A stretch of 64,000 bases of DNA from Streptomyces sp. ISL-43 (GTDB lineage: Bacteria; Actinomycetota; Actinomycetes; Streptomycetales; Streptomycetaceae): the NCBI RefSeq assembly GCF_018614195.1, contig NZ_JAGGOT010000022.1, positions 1 to 64,000 on the forward strand, read 5' to 3'. A program made the translations under genes and the position numbers. Position 1 is the stretch's first letter. Every line of letters starts with the position of its first letter. Under the pieces are notes generated by a model. It ran no database searches. It was not told where the DNA came from and saw nothing but the letters and a program-made list of their open reading frames with translations. This document shows positions 41,129-49,553 of this stretch, piece by piece.

Positions 41129-42022
41129 ATGGTGCAGCTCATCTGGAACGGCCTCTTCGTCGGCGCGTTCTACTCGCTCATAGCCCTGGGCTACAGCCTG
41201 GTGTACGGAGTCATCAGGCTGCTCAACTTCGCGCACGGCGACATCTACATGCTCGGCGCCTTCGCGGGCCTGTGGCTGCTCGGCGCCCTGGGCGGCTTCT
41301 CCGCCTCGATCCCGGTGCTCGCCCTGCTGCTGGTGCTCGTGGTGTCCATGCTGGCCACCGGGGCGGCCGGGGTGCTGATCGAGCGGGTGGCCTATCGCCC
41401 GCTGCGCAAGGCCCCCCGGCTCTCGCTGCTGATCACGGCGGTCGGCGCCTCCTTCGTCGTCGAGTACGGCGTGCGCATCGCGGTCGGTCCCAACCCGCAG
41501 GTCTACCCCATGAGGCTGGACGGCAAGGCGCTCACCCTGTTCGGTGCGCGCTTCACCCCCCAGCAACTCCTGCTGATGGGCGTCGCCGTGGCCCTGATGC
41601 TCGGGCTCGACGCGTGGATCACCCGCAGCCGCGAGGGGCGGGCGATGCGCGCCATCGCGCTGGACCAAAAGGCCAGCCTGCTGATGGGCATCGACGTCGA
41701 CAAGGTCATCTCGCGGACCTTCTTCGTCGGGTCCGCGCTGGCCGGCGCCGCGGGCGTGATGGCCGGGATGTTCTACGGGAAGATCGACTTCCTGATGGGC
41801 TTCATCATCGGGCTCAAAGCCTTCACCGCGGCGGTCATCGGCGGCATCGGAAACCTGAAGGGCACCATGCTCGGCGGGCTCGTGCTCGGCCTGCTGGAGT
41901 CCTTCGGCTCCTACTGGCTCGGCGGCGAATGGCGCGACGTGTTCGCCTTCGGATTCCTCATCGTCCTGCTGAGCGTGCGTCCCACCGGACTGCTCGGCGC
42001 CCGCGAACAGGAGCGCGTATGA
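41129..42022 (+). CDS. ABC transporter permease, LivH type
   Basis: A 297-residue integral membrane permease with about eight helices. LVYGVIRLLNFAHGDIYMLGAF is the classic LivH N-terminal block, and MRAIALDQKASLLMGIDVDKVI is the cytoplasmic coupling loop that contacts the ATPases. FTAAVIGGIGNLKGTMLGGLVLGLLE ends the family signature. It starts 10 bases after the binding protein and its stop overlaps the next start (ATGA). Confidence 0.92.
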   Translation: MVQLIWNGLFVGAFYSLIALGYSLVYGVIRLLNFAHGDIYMLGAFAGLWLLGALGGFSASIPVLALLLVLVVSMLATGAAGVLIERVAYRPLRKAPRLSLLITAVGASFVVEYGVRIAVGPNPQVYPMRLDGKALTLFGARFTPQQLLLMGVAVALMLGLDAWITRSREGRAMRAIALDQKASLLMGIDVDKVISRTFFVGSALAGAAGVMAGMFYGKIDFLMGFIIGLKAFTAAVIGGIGNLKGTMLGGLVLGLLESFGSYWLGGEWRDVFAFGFLIVLLSVRPTGLLGAREQERV

Positions 42023-43026
42023 ACGCCCGGATACGAAGCCTCGCGCAGAGCCGCGGGGCGGGGCCGGCCGGGCTGGCCTGCGCGGTGCTCGCGCCCTTCC
42101 TGATCGCGACCCCTTACGCGCTCAACGTGATGACCAGTGCCGCGATCTTCGTGATGCTCGCGGTCGGGCTCAACATCGTGGTCGGGTACTGCGGGCTCCT
42201 CGACCTGGGGTACGCCGCCTTCTTCGCGGTCGGCGCGTACACCGCGGGCGTCCTCAGCACGGAGTTCGGGCTGTCCCTCGCGGCGACGGTCCCGGTGGTG
42301 ATCGCCGTGACGGTGCTGGCCGGGGTGCTCGTCGGAATCCCCACCCTGCGGCTGCGCAGCGACTACCTCGCCATCGTGACCCTAGGGTTCGGCGAGATCA
42401 TCCGCATCGTGGCCAACAACCTGGACATCACGGGAGGGCCGTCCGGGATCTACGGGATCCCCGGCCTGTCCCTGTTCGGCTTCAGCCTCGAGGGGCCGGT
42501 GTCCCTCTACTACCTCGTCGTGGTGATCGTCGCCCTGGCGGTCCTGCTCGCCGGCCGCCTCGACCGCTCGCGCCTGGGCCGGGCCTGGCGCTTCATCCGC
42601 GAGGACGAGGACGCCGCCGAGGCGATGGGCGTGCACACCTACCGGGTCAAGCTCGCCGCCTACATCGCCGGGGCGGTCTGGGGCGGGCTGGCCGGGGTGC
42701 TCTTCGCGGCCCAGTTGTCCGCGGTCTCCCCCGAGAGCTTCCGCTTCATCCAGTCCGCGCTCGTCCTGATGGCCGTGGTGCTCGGCGGCATGGGGAGCCT
42801 GCGGGGCGTGGTGATCGGGGCCGTGTGCATCAGCCTCGTGCCCGAACTGCTGCGCGGGGTCGCCGACAACCGGTACTTCGCCTTCGGGCTGGTGCTGATC
42901 GCCGTCATGGTGCTCCGGCCGCAGGGGCTGTGGCCGCGCGCCGCGCGCGAACCGGCGGCCACCGCGCGCCGATCCGGCAACCGGACCGCACCACCACCCG
43001 TACCAGCGCAGAAGGAGGCCCGATGA
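42019..43026 (+). CDS. ABC transporter permease, LivM type
   Basis: A 335-residue membrane permease with about ten helices. LNIVVGYCGLLDLGYAAFFAVGAYTAG and TLRLRSDYLAIVTLGFGEIIRI are LivM hallmarks. The coupling loop is WRFIREDEDAAEAMGVHTYRVKL. A C-terminal cytoplasmic tail of about 30 residues is Pro/Arg/Ala-rich. It overlaps LivH and LivG genes by ATGA on both sides, indicating tight stoichiometric translation. Confidence 0.92.
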   Translation: MNARIRSLAQSRGAGPAGLACAVLAPFLIATPYALNVMTSAAIFVMLAVGLNIVVGYCGLLDLGYAAFFAVGAYTAGVLSTEFGLSLAATVPVVIAVTVLAGVLVGIPTLRLRSDYLAIVTLGFGEIIRIVANNLDITGGPSGIYGIPGLSLFGFSLEGPVSLYYLVVVIVALAVLLAGRLDRSRLGRAWRFIREDEDAAEAMGVHTYRVKLAAYIAGAVWGGLAGVLFAAQLSAVSPESFRFIQSALVLMAVVLGGMGSLRGVVIGAVCISLVPELLRGVADNRYFAFGLVLIAVMVLRPQGLWPRAAREPAATARRSGNRTAPPPVPAQKEAR

Positions 43027-43919
43027 CCGCGGAGAAGACCGCGGCGGCCACTGCCGTGGCCGCTCCCCCCTTGCTGTCCATCGAGGGGGTGCACGTCGCC
43101 TTCGGCGGCATCCGCGCCGTGGACGGCGTGGACCTGGCCATCGGGCCGGACGAGATCGTCTCGGTGATCGGCCCCAACGGGGCGGGCAAGACCTCGCTGT
43201 TCAACTCCGTCACCGGCTTCTACCGTCCGACGGCCGGCCGGATCCTGGTGTCCGGGCACGACGTGACCCGGGCCCGGCCCTCGGCCGTCGCCGCCCGGGG
43301 CGTGTGCCGGACCTTCCAGAACCTGCGGCTCTTCCCCGACCTGTCGGTGCTGGACAACGTACGGGCCGGACTGCACCTGCGCGGCGGCCAGCACGTCCTC
43401 GACGCGCTGCTGCGCACCCCGCGCTACCGGCGCTCCGAGCGGCAGGGCACGGACGAGGCCCACCAGTGGCTGGACTTCGTCGGTCTGGGCGCCGACGGCC
43501 CCGGGGCCGTCGACCGCGCCGGGGCGGTACGGAACCTGCCGTACGGTGCGCAGCGCCTGGTCGAGATCGCGCGCGGGATGGCCCAGCGGCCGCGCCTGCT
43601 CCTGCTGGACGAGCCGGCGGCCGGCCTCAACTCGGCGGAGAAGGAGGCGCTGACGGATCTGATCCGGCGCATCCACGCGCTGGGGACCTCGGTCGTGCTC
43701 ATCGAGCACGACATGCGGTTGGTGCGTGCGGTGTCGCGGCGGGTGGTGGTCCTGAACTTCGGCAGGAAGATCGCCGACGGGCGGCCCGCCGACGTCTGGG
43801 CCGACCCGGCCGTCATCGACGCCTACCTCGGGGCCGATCCCGACTACGAGGGCGCGGCGGGCGGCGGCGCTGGCGCTGTCGAAACCCCTGAGCGCGACCG
43901 GGAGGACAGCCTTGCTTGA
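43023..43919 (+). CDS. ABC transporter ATP-binding protein, LivG type
   Basis: A 298-residue ATPase. Walker A GPNGAGKTS, the LivG-specific ARGVCRTFQNLRLF block, signature-like LPYGAQRLVEIARGMAQ, Walker B LLLLDEPAAGL and the switch His in IEHDM are all present. It has an N-terminal 18-residue Ala-rich lead and a C-terminal tail after AYLGADPDY. The 3' end overlaps LivF by 8 bases. Confidence 0.92.
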   Translation: MTAEKTAAATAVAAPPLLSIEGVHVAFGGIRAVDGVDLAIGPDEIVSVIGPNGAGKTSLFNSVTGFYRPTAGRILVSGHDVTRARPSAVAARGVCRTFQNLRLFPDLSVLDNVRAGLHLRGGQHVLDALLRTPRYRRSERQGTDEAHQWLDFVGLGADGPGAVDRAGAVRNLPYGAQRLVEIARGMAQRPRLLLLDEPAAGLNSAEKEALTDLIRRIHALGTSVVLIEHDMRLVRAVSRRVVVLNFGRKIADGRPADVWADPAVIDAYLGADPDYEGAAGGGAGAVETPERDREDSLA

Positions 43920-44619
43920 GCTGGAGGACATCGACATCCACTACGGCGGCGTCCAGGCCCTGCACGGCCTGTCGCTGTCGGTGCGGGCCGGCGAGATCGT
44001 CGTCCTGCTGGGAGGCAACGGCGCGGGCAAGACCTCCACGCTGTCCGCGGTCTCGGGGCTGGTCAGACCGGGCGGCGGGCGGATCCTGTTCGACGGTGAG
44101 GACATCACGCGGGCGAAGCCGCACGAGATCGTCGCCCGCGGGCTGGTCCACGTACCGGAGGGGCGGCGCGTCTTCAGCCGGCTCTCCGTGCACGAGAACC
44201 TCCAGCTCGGCGCCTATCTCGTACGCCGTCCGGCGGAGGTGGCCGCGCGGATCGACCGCGTGTACGGCCTGCTCCCCAAGCTGGCCGACCGCCGCGCTCA
44301 GGCCGGCGGCAGCCTGTCGGGCGGGGAGCAGCAGATGGTCGCGATCGGCCGGGCGCTCATGGCCTCGCCGCGGCTCTTGATGCTGGACGAGCCGTCGATG
44401 GGGCTGGCGCCGGGTACGGCGGCGACCGTCATGGGGCTCGTGCGGGACATCAAGGAGCAGGGGACCGCGGTGCTGCTCGTCGAGCAGAACGCCCGGGCCG
44501 CGATGCGGATCGCGGACCGCGGATACGTACTGGACACCGGCAGCTGCCTGTTCGAGGGGCCCGTCAGCGAGCTCGCCGGCGATCCCCGGGTCGCCGAGGC
44601 CTATCTGGGGGTGGGGTGA
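43912..44619 (+). CDS. ABC transporter ATP-binding protein, LivF type
   Basis: A 235-residue ATPase starting at a TTG (43912) with GGAGGACAG just upstream, inside the end of the LivG gene. Walker A GGNGAGKTS, VPEGRRVFSRLSVHENL (LivF-specific), signature LSGGEQQMVAIGRAL, Walker B LLMLDEPSMGL and the VEQNA switch region are complete. It pairs with LivG to drive the importer. The rare TTG start may tune its level. Confidence 0.92.
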   Translation: MLELEDIDIHYGGVQALHGLSLSVRAGEIVVLLGGNGAGKTSTLSAVSGLVRPGGGRILFDGEDITRAKPHEIVARGLVHVPEGRRVFSRLSVHENLQLGAYLVRRPAEVAARIDRVYGLLPKLADRRAQAGGSLSGGEQQMVAIGRALMASPRLLMLDEPSMGLAPGTAATVMGLVRDIKEQGTAVLLVEQNARAAMRIADRGYVLDTGSCLFEGPVSELAGDPRVAEAYLGVG

Positions 44620-44622
44620 CCC

Positions 44623-45564
44623 GTGGACCTCACCTCACTGCCCCTCATCGACGCCGCCGAGCTGGAACGTCTGGTGCCGATGCGCCGCGCGATCGCCGTG
44701 GTGGAGGAGACCTTGCGGAGCGGCGCGTGGAGCCCGCAGGGTGACATCCCCCGGACGGTGGCCGAAGTCGGCGCCGGGCAGCTGCTGTTCATGCCGGCGC
44801 GGCTCGGCCGGTACGCGGGCGTCAAACTCGCGGCCCTGGCCCCCGGCAACGCGGAGCTCGGCCTGCCGCGGATCTCGGGGCTGTACGTCCTGCTCGACGC
44901 GGGGACACTGCTCCCGCTGGCACTGCTGGACGCCGCCGCCCTGACCTCGCTGCGCACCCCGGCTGTCTCCGCCGCGGCCGTGCGGGCCCTGGCCGTCCCC
45001 GACGCGGCGCACCTGGTCGTCTTCGGGACGGGGCCGCAGGCCCTGCGGCACGTCGAGGCGGTGCGGGCGGTCAGGCCGATCTCCCGGATCAGCGTCGTCG
45101 CCCGGCATGCCGGGCGCGGGCAGGCCTTCGCGGCCCGGTGTGCGCAAGCCGGCACGGACGCGGCGGCGGCCGGGGCCGGGGTGGTGGCGGACGCCGACAT
45201 CGTCGTCTGCTGCACCACGTCCCGGGAGCCGCTCTTCCCCGGCCGGCTGGTGCCCGGCCACGCCACGGTGGTCGCGGTCGGATCGCACGAGCCGGACGCG
45301 CGCGAGGTCGACACCGAGCTGGTGCGGCGGTCCACGCTGGTCGTGGAGAGCCGTGCGGCGGCGCTGGCCGAGGCGGGCGACGTCATCGTCCCGCTGCGCG
45401 CGGGAGCGGTGTCCGCCGCGCACATTGCGGGCGACCTGGCCGACCTCGTCACCGGACGGCTCGTCCACGACCCCGCGCGCCCGCGCCTGTTCAAGAGCGT
45501 GGGCATGGCGTGGGAGGACCTGGCCGTGGCCGCGGCGGCGTACGGGCTCGCCACGGGGAGCTGA
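44623..45564 (+). CDS. Ornithine cyclodeaminase / mu-crystallin family protein
   Basis: A 313-residue NAD(P)-binding protein of the ornithine cyclodeaminase family, starting at GTG 44623 three bases after LivF. LDAAALTSLRTPAVSAAAVRAL is the conserved substrate-side block, HLVVFGTGPQALRHVEAV the dinucleotide-binding loop, and KSVGMAWEDLAVAAAAYG the C-terminal family signature. Members cyclise ornithine or diaminopropionate-type precursors, reduce imino acids or dehydrogenate N-carboxyalkyl amino acids. It is the last gene of the plus-strand unit, so a role in making or degrading a cyclic or N-alkylated amino acid is plausible. Confidence 0.88.
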   Translation: MDLTSLPLIDAAELERLVPMRRAIAVVEETLRSGAWSPQGDIPRTVAEVGAGQLLFMPARLGRYAGVKLAALAPGNAELGLPRISGLYVLLDAGTLLPLALLDAAALTSLRTPAVSAAAVRALAVPDAAHLVVFGTGPQALRHVEAVRAVRPISRISVVARHAGRGQAFAARCAQAGTDAAAAGAGVVADADIVVCCTTSREPLFPGRLVPGHATVVAVGSHEPDAREVDTELVRRSTLVVESRAAALAEAGDVIVPLRAGAVSAAHIAGDLADLVTGRLVHDPARPRLFKSVGMAWEDLAVAAAAYGLATGS

Positions 45565-45577
45565 ACGCCGTCGGGGT

Positions 45578-46345
45578 TCAGCGCGGCAGGCGCAGGGCCA
45601 GGCCGTCGAGGACCACGTCCAGGCCGTAGGCGAACTTGGTGTCGCGGATCTCGACGGGGTCGACGGCCTCGCTCGCGGTGGCGGCGTAGGCGTCGGTGAG
45701 GTGGTCGTGGCCGGCCGCGGCCTGCTGGGCGGCGGGCATGAGGCGGGCGATGAAGCCGGCCTCGGTCTCACCGGAGCGCGCGACGGTGGTGAGCCAGGCC
45801 GCCTCGGTGGTGCTCATGCCGATGACGTACGACACGACCGTGTCGATCGCGCGGGTCGGCTCGGGGAAGCCCGCGGCCGTGAACAGGGCGGCCAGGCGCT
45901 CGGAGAAGGACATCAGGTTGGGGCCGAGGTAGGCGAGGCCCGCCTGGCCGAGGACCGAGGACAGCCACGGGTGGTTCAAGGCCGTCGTGCGGAAGGACCC
46001 GGCGGCCTGGGTGACGGCGGTGCGCCAGTCTTCCCGGGCGAGCTCCGGGGAGGGGACGGTGATCTCGGCGCACACCTCGTCGACGGCGAGCTCCATCAGC
46101 TCCTCCTTGGTGGCGACGTGCCGGTACAGGGAGGTCGCCCCCGCGTTCAGGCGGGCGCCGAGCTTGCGCATGCTCAGGGCCTCGATGCCCTCGGCGTCCA
46201 GCATGAGGACCGCCTCGCGGACGATCGCGGTCCGGCTCAGCGCGGGCTGCTGGGCCTCGCGCTGCCGGCGGGTCCATACGGACGGGATCGGGTTCGCGTC
46301 GGCGTTCGGGTCGGCCTTGGCGGTCGTGGCGGGCTTCGCGGTCAT
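45578..46345 (-). CDS. TetR-family transcriptional regulator
   Basis: A 255-residue repressor. The helix-turn-helix is LSRTAIVREAVLMLDAEGIEALSMRKLGARLNAGATSLYRHVATKEEL (residues about 37-85, quoted only as landmarks LSRTAIVREA and TSLYRHV). The C-terminal ligand domain is the TetR_C_1 type, with WLSSVLGQAGLAYLGPN and FAYGLDVVLDGLALRLP. I start it at the ATG at 46345. It is divergent from an EmrB/QacA-type efflux gene, and two 17-bp palindromes in the shared promoter region are its likely operators. Confidence 0.9.
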   Translation of the reverse strand: MTAKPATTAKADPNADANPIPSVWTRRQREAQQPALSRTAIVREAVLMLDAEGIEALSMRKLGARLNAGATSLYRHVATKEELMELAVDEVCAEITVPSPELAREDWRTAVTQAAGSFRTTALNHPWLSSVLGQAGLAYLGPNLMSFSERLAALFTAAGFPEPTRAIDTVVSYVIGMSTTEAAWLTTVARSGETEAGFIARLMPAAQQAAAGHDHLTDAYAATASEAVDPVEIRDTKFAYGLDVVLDGLALRLPR

Positions 46346-46361
46346 CTGGGGGCTCCTCCTT

Positions 46362-46378
46362 TGCGTACGTCGTTCGCA
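46362..46378. promoter_or_regulatory. TetR operator candidate 1
   Basis: TGCGTACGTCGTTCGCA, a 17-bp palindrome with one unpaired T:T position. It lies 17 bases upstream of the TetR start codon, suited to autorepression. It shares the frame TGCGnAC....GTnCGCA with the second site. Confidence 0.65.
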
Positions 46379-46420
46379 TCCAGCGTACACACGTCAAGTC
46401 TTGCGCACGCTGTTCCGCTG

Positions 46421-46437
46421 TGCGTACAGTGTGCGCA
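46421..46437. promoter_or_regulatory. TetR operator candidate 2
   Basis: TGCGTACAGTGTGCGCA, a 17-bp palindrome with one mismatched pair, 38 bases upstream of the efflux gene start. It lies 59 bp from site 1, centre to centre. Confidence 0.65.
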
Positions 46438-46475
46438 TCGAAGGAACAGCGTGCTCAGGCCGGAAGGAACGCCCC

Positions 46476-47975
46476 ATGGAAACCCGCAACCCACGTCGCT
46501 GGTGGATCCTCATCGTGCTCTGCCTCAGCACGCTGGTCCTGGTCGTCGACAGCATGGCCCTGACCGTCGCGGTGCCTTCGATGTCCGCGGACCTCGGGGC
46601 GAGCGCCCAGGACACCCAGTGGATCCTCGACTCCTACATCCTGGTCTTCGCCGGGCTCCTGCTCACCTCGGGCAGCCTGGGTGACCGGTTCGGCCGTCGG
46701 AAGATCATGATCATCGGCCTGCTGCTCTTCGGGGCGGCGTCACTGGCCGCGACCTTCTGCACCAGCCCCGGCGAAGTGATCGCCGTACGCACCGCGATGG
46801 GCGTCGGCGGTGCGCTGATCATGCCCTCGACCCTGTCGATCCTCATCACCGTCTTCGACGAGGACGAGCGCGGCAAGGCGATGGCGGCCTGGGGCTCGGT
46901 GTCCATGCTCGGCCTGGTCGGCAGCCCGGTGCTCGGCGGCGTCCTGATCGACCACTTCTCCTGGCACTCGATCTTCTTCATCAACGTCCCCGTCGTCGTA
47001 CTGGCGATCGCGGCGGCCCTCGTCCTCATGCCGGAGTCCAAGGGGCCCTGGCAGAAGCCCGACCCGCTCGGCGCGGTGCTGTCCGCGGCCGGCATGACCG
47101 CCCTGATCTGGTGGATCATCGAGCTCCCGCAGCACGGCGCCTTCGGCGGCCGCTCCGGCGTCACCCTGGCCGTCGCGGTCCTCTCCCTCGCCGGGTTCGT
47201 CGTCTGGGAGAACGTCACCCCCTCGCCGATGGTGCCGCTGGTCCTGTTCAAGCACCGCAACTTCAGCGGCGGCTCGCTCTCGCTGACCCTCGTGCAGATC
47301 GGCAACGGCGGCCTGCTGCTGGTCCTCACCCAGTACCTGCAGTTCGTCCTCGGCTACTCGCCCGTCAAGGCGGGGCTCGCCTTCGTACCGCTCGCCGTCG
47401 CCGCGCTCATCGGCAACGGGGCCGGCGCCGGGCTCGCCGCGAAGATCGGCAACCGCCTCCTGGTCCTGGCCGGAATGATCGTCATGGCCTCCGCCTTCGC
47501 CCTGCTGGCCACCGTCTCGGCCGACACCGGCTTCGCCGTCCCCGCCGTCGCGCTCGGCCTCCTCGGCCTCGGTGCCGGCCTCGCGATGCCCGCCGCCGTC
47601 GGCGCCCTCATGGGCACCATCCCCGAGGAGAAGGCGGGCGTCGGCTCGGCCCTGAACGACACCATCCAGCAAGCCGGCACCGCGCTCGGCATCGCCATCC
47701 TCGGCTCGCTCCTGACCAGCGGATTCGGCAAGCGGATGCCGGCCGACGCCCCCGAGGCGGCCAAGCAGTCGATCGGCGGCGCACTGGCCGTCGCCCAGGG
47801 CGAAACCGGCCTGGTCCACGCCGCCCGGGAGGCCTTCACCTCCTCGATGTCGACCACCTTCACCATCAGCGCGATCGGCGTCCTGGCCGCTGCCGTGCTC
47901 GCCGCCCTCGTCATGCGGGACGCCAAGCCCGAACCCGCCGCGGCCCCCGCCGAGGAGAAGGAACTGACCGCCTGA
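46476..47975 (+). CDS. EmrB/QacA-family MFS efflux pump (DHA2, 14 helices)
   Basis: A 499-residue drug/H+ antiporter. It has the DHA2 pattern: VLVVDSMALTVAVPSM (motif D1), SGSLGDRFGRRKIM (motif A), RTAMGVGGALIMPSTLSI (motif B) and GSPVLGGVLIDHFSWHSIFFINVP (motif C region). About 14 helices follow and end at MRDAKPEPAAAPAEEKELTA-like hydrophilic tail. ATG 46476 is preceded by GGAAGGAAC. Divergent regulation by the TetR gene suggests inducible efflux of a toxic compound, perhaps the product of the adjacent cluster. Confidence 0.9.
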   Translation: METRNPRRWWILIVLCLSTLVLVVDSMALTVAVPSMSADLGASAQDTQWILDSYILVFAGLLLTSGSLGDRFGRRKIMIIGLLLFGAASLAATFCTSPGEVIAVRTAMGVGGALIMPSTLSILITVFDEDERGKAMAAWGSVSMLGLVGSPVLGGVLIDHFSWHSIFFINVPVVVLAIAAALVLMPESKGPWQKPDPLGAVLSAAGMTALIWWIIELPQHGAFGGRSGVTLAVAVLSLAGFVVWENVTPSPMVPLVLFKHRNFSGGSLSLTLVQIGNGGLLLVLTQYLQFVLGYSPVKAGLAFVPLAVAALIGNGAGAGLAAKIGNRLLVLAGMIVMASAFALLATVSADTGFAVPAVALGLLGLGAGLAMPAAVGALMGTIPEEKAGVGSALNDTIQQAGTALGIAILGSLLTSGFGKRMPADAPEAAKQSIGGALAVAQGETGLVHAAREAFTSSMSTTFTISAIGVLAAAVLAALVMRDAKPEPAAAPAEEKELTA

Positions 47976-47987
47976 GCCCCTGCCCCG

Positions 47988-48026
47988 CGAAACGGCCGGT
48001 GCCCCACCAGGGCGCCGGCCGTTTCG
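47988..48026. terminator. Bidirectional terminator between convergent transporter genes
   Basis: CGAAACGGCCGG at 47988-47999 pairs perfectly with CCGGCCGTTTCG at 48015-48026; the 15-nt loop can pair further (TGCCCC with GGGCG). It sits between the convergent efflux pump and POT transporter genes. Confidence 0.75.
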
Positions 48027-48059
48027 TGTTCGCCCCCGGTCCCGGCCCGGGCGTGCGGG

Positions 48060-49553
48060 TCAGACGCCCAGGAGGCGGGTCAGCGGGCGGCGGGCGAGGA
48101 GCAGGCAGGCGGCCACGGCCAGGGCGGCGAGGCCCAGCGCGAGGAAGTAGCCAGGGCCGGGGACCTGGTGGCCGGAGACCTTGAGGGCGTTGCCGCCCAC
48201 GCCGCCGCCGAGCGCGCCGGACAGCCAGAACAGGGAGACCATCTGGCTGGTGAAGGTGGCGGGGGCGACGGCCGTGGTGGCGCTCATGCCGACGGGGGCG
48301 AAGGCGACCTCGCCCGCGGCGAGGAGGAGGAAGGCCGTCACCAGCCAGAGCGGTGAGACGCGCTCCCCGCCCGAGGCGGCGAGCGCGGCGAGTGCCATGA
48401 GCAGGTAGGCCGAGGCGGTCGATCCCATCCCGATCGCGTACTTCACGGCGGTGGGGATGCGGTCGCCGGAGCGCTTCCACAGCCAGGCGAACAGGGGTGC
48501 GGTGAGGAGGACGAACATCGGGATGGCCGCGTGGAACCAGCTGGCGGGCACCGTGGTCCCGAACATCTCCCGGTCGGTGGACTCCTTGGCGAAGAGGGTG
48601 AAGACCGAGCCGCCCTGCAGGAACAGCGCCCAGAAGACCGCCGAGGCCAGGAAGAGCCAGATGTAGGTCTTGACCCGGATCCGCTCCGCCGCGCTCAGCA
48701 GCGGGTTGCGGATCAGCCGCCAGAAGCAGATCACGGGCGAGACCACGCAGAGCAGGCCGATGAGGGCCATGACATGGCCGATCTCGAACGAGCCCAGCAG
48801 GGCGTCCGTTCCGTATCCGGCGAGCACCAGGGCGGCCGCGGCGAGGGAGACGCGCAGTACGCGGCCGCGCTGGAGCGGGGTCGCGGCGCGCTCGGGTGCG
48901 CCGCCGACGCCCTGGAAGTGGCGGCCGCCGCGCACGTATTGGACGAGGCCGGCGCCCATGCCCAGGGCGGCCAGTGCGAAGCCGAGGTGCCAGTTCACGC
49001 CTTCGCCGACCGCGCCCACGACGAGCGGTGCGATCAGGGCGCTGACCTGGACGCTCATGTAGAAGACGGCGAACCCGGCGTCGCGGCCCGCGCGGTCCTG
49101 GCGGTCGTAGAAGGAGCTCAGCAGGCTCGCCATGTTGGGCTTGAGCAGGCCGGTGCCCGCCGCGATCAGCAGCAGGCCGGGGTAGAAGAAGCCGGTGAGG
49201 GGCACGGCCATGCACAGGTGCCCGAGGCCGATCGTGACGCCGCCGTAGAGCACCGCGCGGTACGAGCCGAGGATGCGGTCCCCGATCCAGCCGCCGGGTA
49301 CGGAGGCGATGAACACCGAGGCCATGTAGAGGCCGAAGAGGAGGGCCGCGTCCTCGTTGGACATGCCGAGGCCGCCGTCGGAGGCCGGCTCGGTCGCGTA
49401 GAGGACGAGGATGGCCGACATCCCGTAGAAGCTGAAGCGCTCCCACATGTCCGTGCCCCACAGGGTGAGGAACCAGCGGGGCTGGCCGAGCACTCCGGCG
49501 GCGGACTGCTCGGGCGGGTGCGGTGCGAGGCGGGGCTGGGTCGGGGCGGCCAT
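48060..49553 (-). CDS. POT/PTR-family proton-dependent peptide transporter
   Basis: A 497-residue membrane protein with about 14 helices. Family motifs are clear: WERFSFYGMSAILVLY in helix 1 (the ExxER-like region is reduced to WERF), GTGLLKPNMASLLSSFY (PTR2 signature) and FAVFYMSVQVSALIAP. POT proteins import di- and tripeptides with protons. The ATG at 49553 is preceded by GGAGGAG-like sequence (AGGAGCCG). It stands alone between a terminator and a 419-base spacer. Uptake or recycling of peptides is the expected role. Confidence 0.88.
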   Translation of the reverse strand: MAAPTQPRLAPHPPEQSAAGVLGQPRWFLTLWGTDMWERFSFYGMSAILVLYATEPASDGGLGMSNEDAALLFGLYMASVFIASVPGGWIGDRILGSYRAVLYGGVTIGLGHLCMAVPLTGFFYPGLLLIAAGTGLLKPNMASLLSSFYDRQDRAGRDAGFAVFYMSVQVSALIAPLVVGAVGEGVNWHLGFALAALGMGAGLVQYVRGGRHFQGVGGAPERAATPLQRGRVLRVSLAAAALVLAGYGTDALLGSFEIGHVMALIGLLCVVSPVICFWRLIRNPLLSAAERIRVKTYIWLFLASAVFWALFLQGGSVFTLFAKESTDREMFGTTVPASWFHAAIPMFVLLTAPLFAWLWKRSGDRIPTAVKYAIGMGSTASAYLLMALAALAASGGERVSPLWLVTAFLLLAAGEVAFAPVGMSATTAVAPATFTSQMVSLFWLSGALGGGVGGNALKVSGHQVPGPGYFLALGLAALAVAACLLLARRPLTRLLGV

